Assembly: GCF_019049245.1 (NCBI RefSeq) | Contig: NZ_JAGMUK010000104.1 | Span: 62,001 to 126,000, forward strand | DNA from: Streptomyces sp. AC555_RSS877 | GTDB lineage: Bacteria > Actinomycetota > Actinomycetes > Streptomycetales > Streptomycetaceae | DNA length: 64,000 nucleotides | Direction of reading: 5' to 3' | Made by a program: the position numbers and the translations under genes | Shown here: piece after piece, positions 63,611 to 64,000 of the stretch | How the letters are laid out: every line of letters starts with the position of its first letter | Position numbering within the stretch: position 1 is the first letter of the stretch | The notes under the pieces: generated by a model | Told to the model about the DNA's origin: nothing | Seen by the model: only the letters and a program-made list of their open reading frames with translations | Database searches by the model: none

Positions 63611-64000
63611 ATGTCCATCGGTCACACCCTCCTGGGACTCCTGGAGTCCGGCCCCCGTCACGGTTACGACCTGAAACGGGCCTTCGACGAGAAGTTCGGT
63701 CACGACCGGCCGCTGCACTACGGCCAGGTCTACTCGACGATGTCCCGCCTGCTGAAGAACGGGCTCGTCGAGGTCGACGGGGTCGAACCCGGCGACGGGC
63801 CGGAGCGGAAGCGGTACGCCATCACCGAGGCCGGCGTCACCGACGTACAGCGGTGGCTCGCGACCCCGGAGAAGCCGGAGCCGTACCTCCAGTCCACGCT
63901 GTACACCAAGGTCGTCCTCGCGCTGCTCACCCGGCGCGACGCGGGCGACATCCTCGACACCCAGCGCGCCGAGCACCTGCGCATGATGCGGATCCTCACC
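63611..64000 (+). CDS. PadR-family transcriptional regulator, 3' end outside window
   Basis: The first 130 residues are visible. Winged helix-turn-helix (SIGHTLLGLLESGPRHGYDL, HYGQVYSTMSRLLKNGLVEV, RKRYAITEAGVTDVQRWL) followed by the start of the C-terminal dimerisation helices (YTKVVLALLTRRDAGDILDT). PadR regulators often control a neighbouring transporter, probably to the right of this window. Confidence 0.93.
   Translation, partial: MSIGHTLLGLLESGPRHGYDLKRAFDEKFGHDRPLHYGQVYSTMSRLLKNGLVEVDGVEPGDGPERKRYAITEAGVTDVQRWLATPEKPEPYLQSTLYTKVVLALLTRRDAGDILDTQRAEHLRMMRILT

Overview
The window is high-GC actinobacterial DNA that looks like a Streptomyces chromosome. It has strong GC bias at third codon positions, frequent GTG starts, many four-base stop/start overlaps (ATGA, GTGA), a WhiB-family gene, SpoIIE-type phosphatases with C-terminal anti-sigma kinase domains, and a DUF6542/DUF4245/DUF1707 set typical of the genus. 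From memory, the order typA, lipoprotein, succinate dehydrogenase and, further on, ppgK, ispH, xseA/B, glpX, wblI and two fumarases follows the S. coelicolor SCO5042-SCO5112 stretch. No database was searched.

Layout. 1-2820 holds the first two genes of an oligopeptide ABC importer (permease, then binding lipoprotein; bldKA-bldKB-like), cut by the window edge. 3486-11914 holds typA, a second peptide-binding lipoprotein with a charged insert, a small coiled-coil gene and a three-gene succinate dehydrogenase of the single-anchor type. 11906-19851 holds a methyltransferase, a GH18-like membrane protein, a coiled-coil membrane protein, a PAS-GAF-SpoIIE phosphatase, an RsbW-like kinase and a Nudix hydrolase. 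19897-23864 holds a SPOR-like small protein, a GntR regulator, a DUF4190 membrane protein and a membrane protein/winged-helix pair whose third gene, an ABC ATPase, is broken.

24556-25100 is a rearrangement scar with an inverted glycosyltransferase fragment and an IS630-type remnant. 25202-38916 is a carbohydrate-use locus: a sugar ABC importer, a GH63-like intracellular hydrolase, two paralogous secreted GH39-like enzymes with carbohydrate-binding modules, and a LacI regulator with two identical operators. A 26-bp tandem repeat array lies inside the locus. 38917-41044 is degenerate accessory DNA (OsmC and GNAT remnants, a Uma2 nuclease gene flanked by direct repeats).

41154-54966 is housekeeping: ychF, ppgK, ispH, xseA/xseB, a RutE-like nitroreductase, glpX, wblI, class I and class II fumarases and a DUF402 gene. 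55262-64000 holds a second SpoIIE phosphatase, a tandem pair of secreted barrel-like proteins, a class A penicillin-binding protein, an SPFH/ribbon-helix-helix pair behind a palindrome and a PadR regulator cut by the edge.

How the parts connect. Succinate dehydrogenase and two fumarases of different metal dependence cover adjacent TCA steps. GlpX and polyphosphate glucokinase are central sugar metabolism next to a sugar-scavenging locus. The BldK-like importer, WblI and the SpoIIE/RsbW-like proteins suggest developmental or stress signalling. The best candidates for undescribed biology are the LacI-controlled two-paralogue glycosidase locus with its repeat array, the SPFH-RHH module and the tandem secreted barrel pair.
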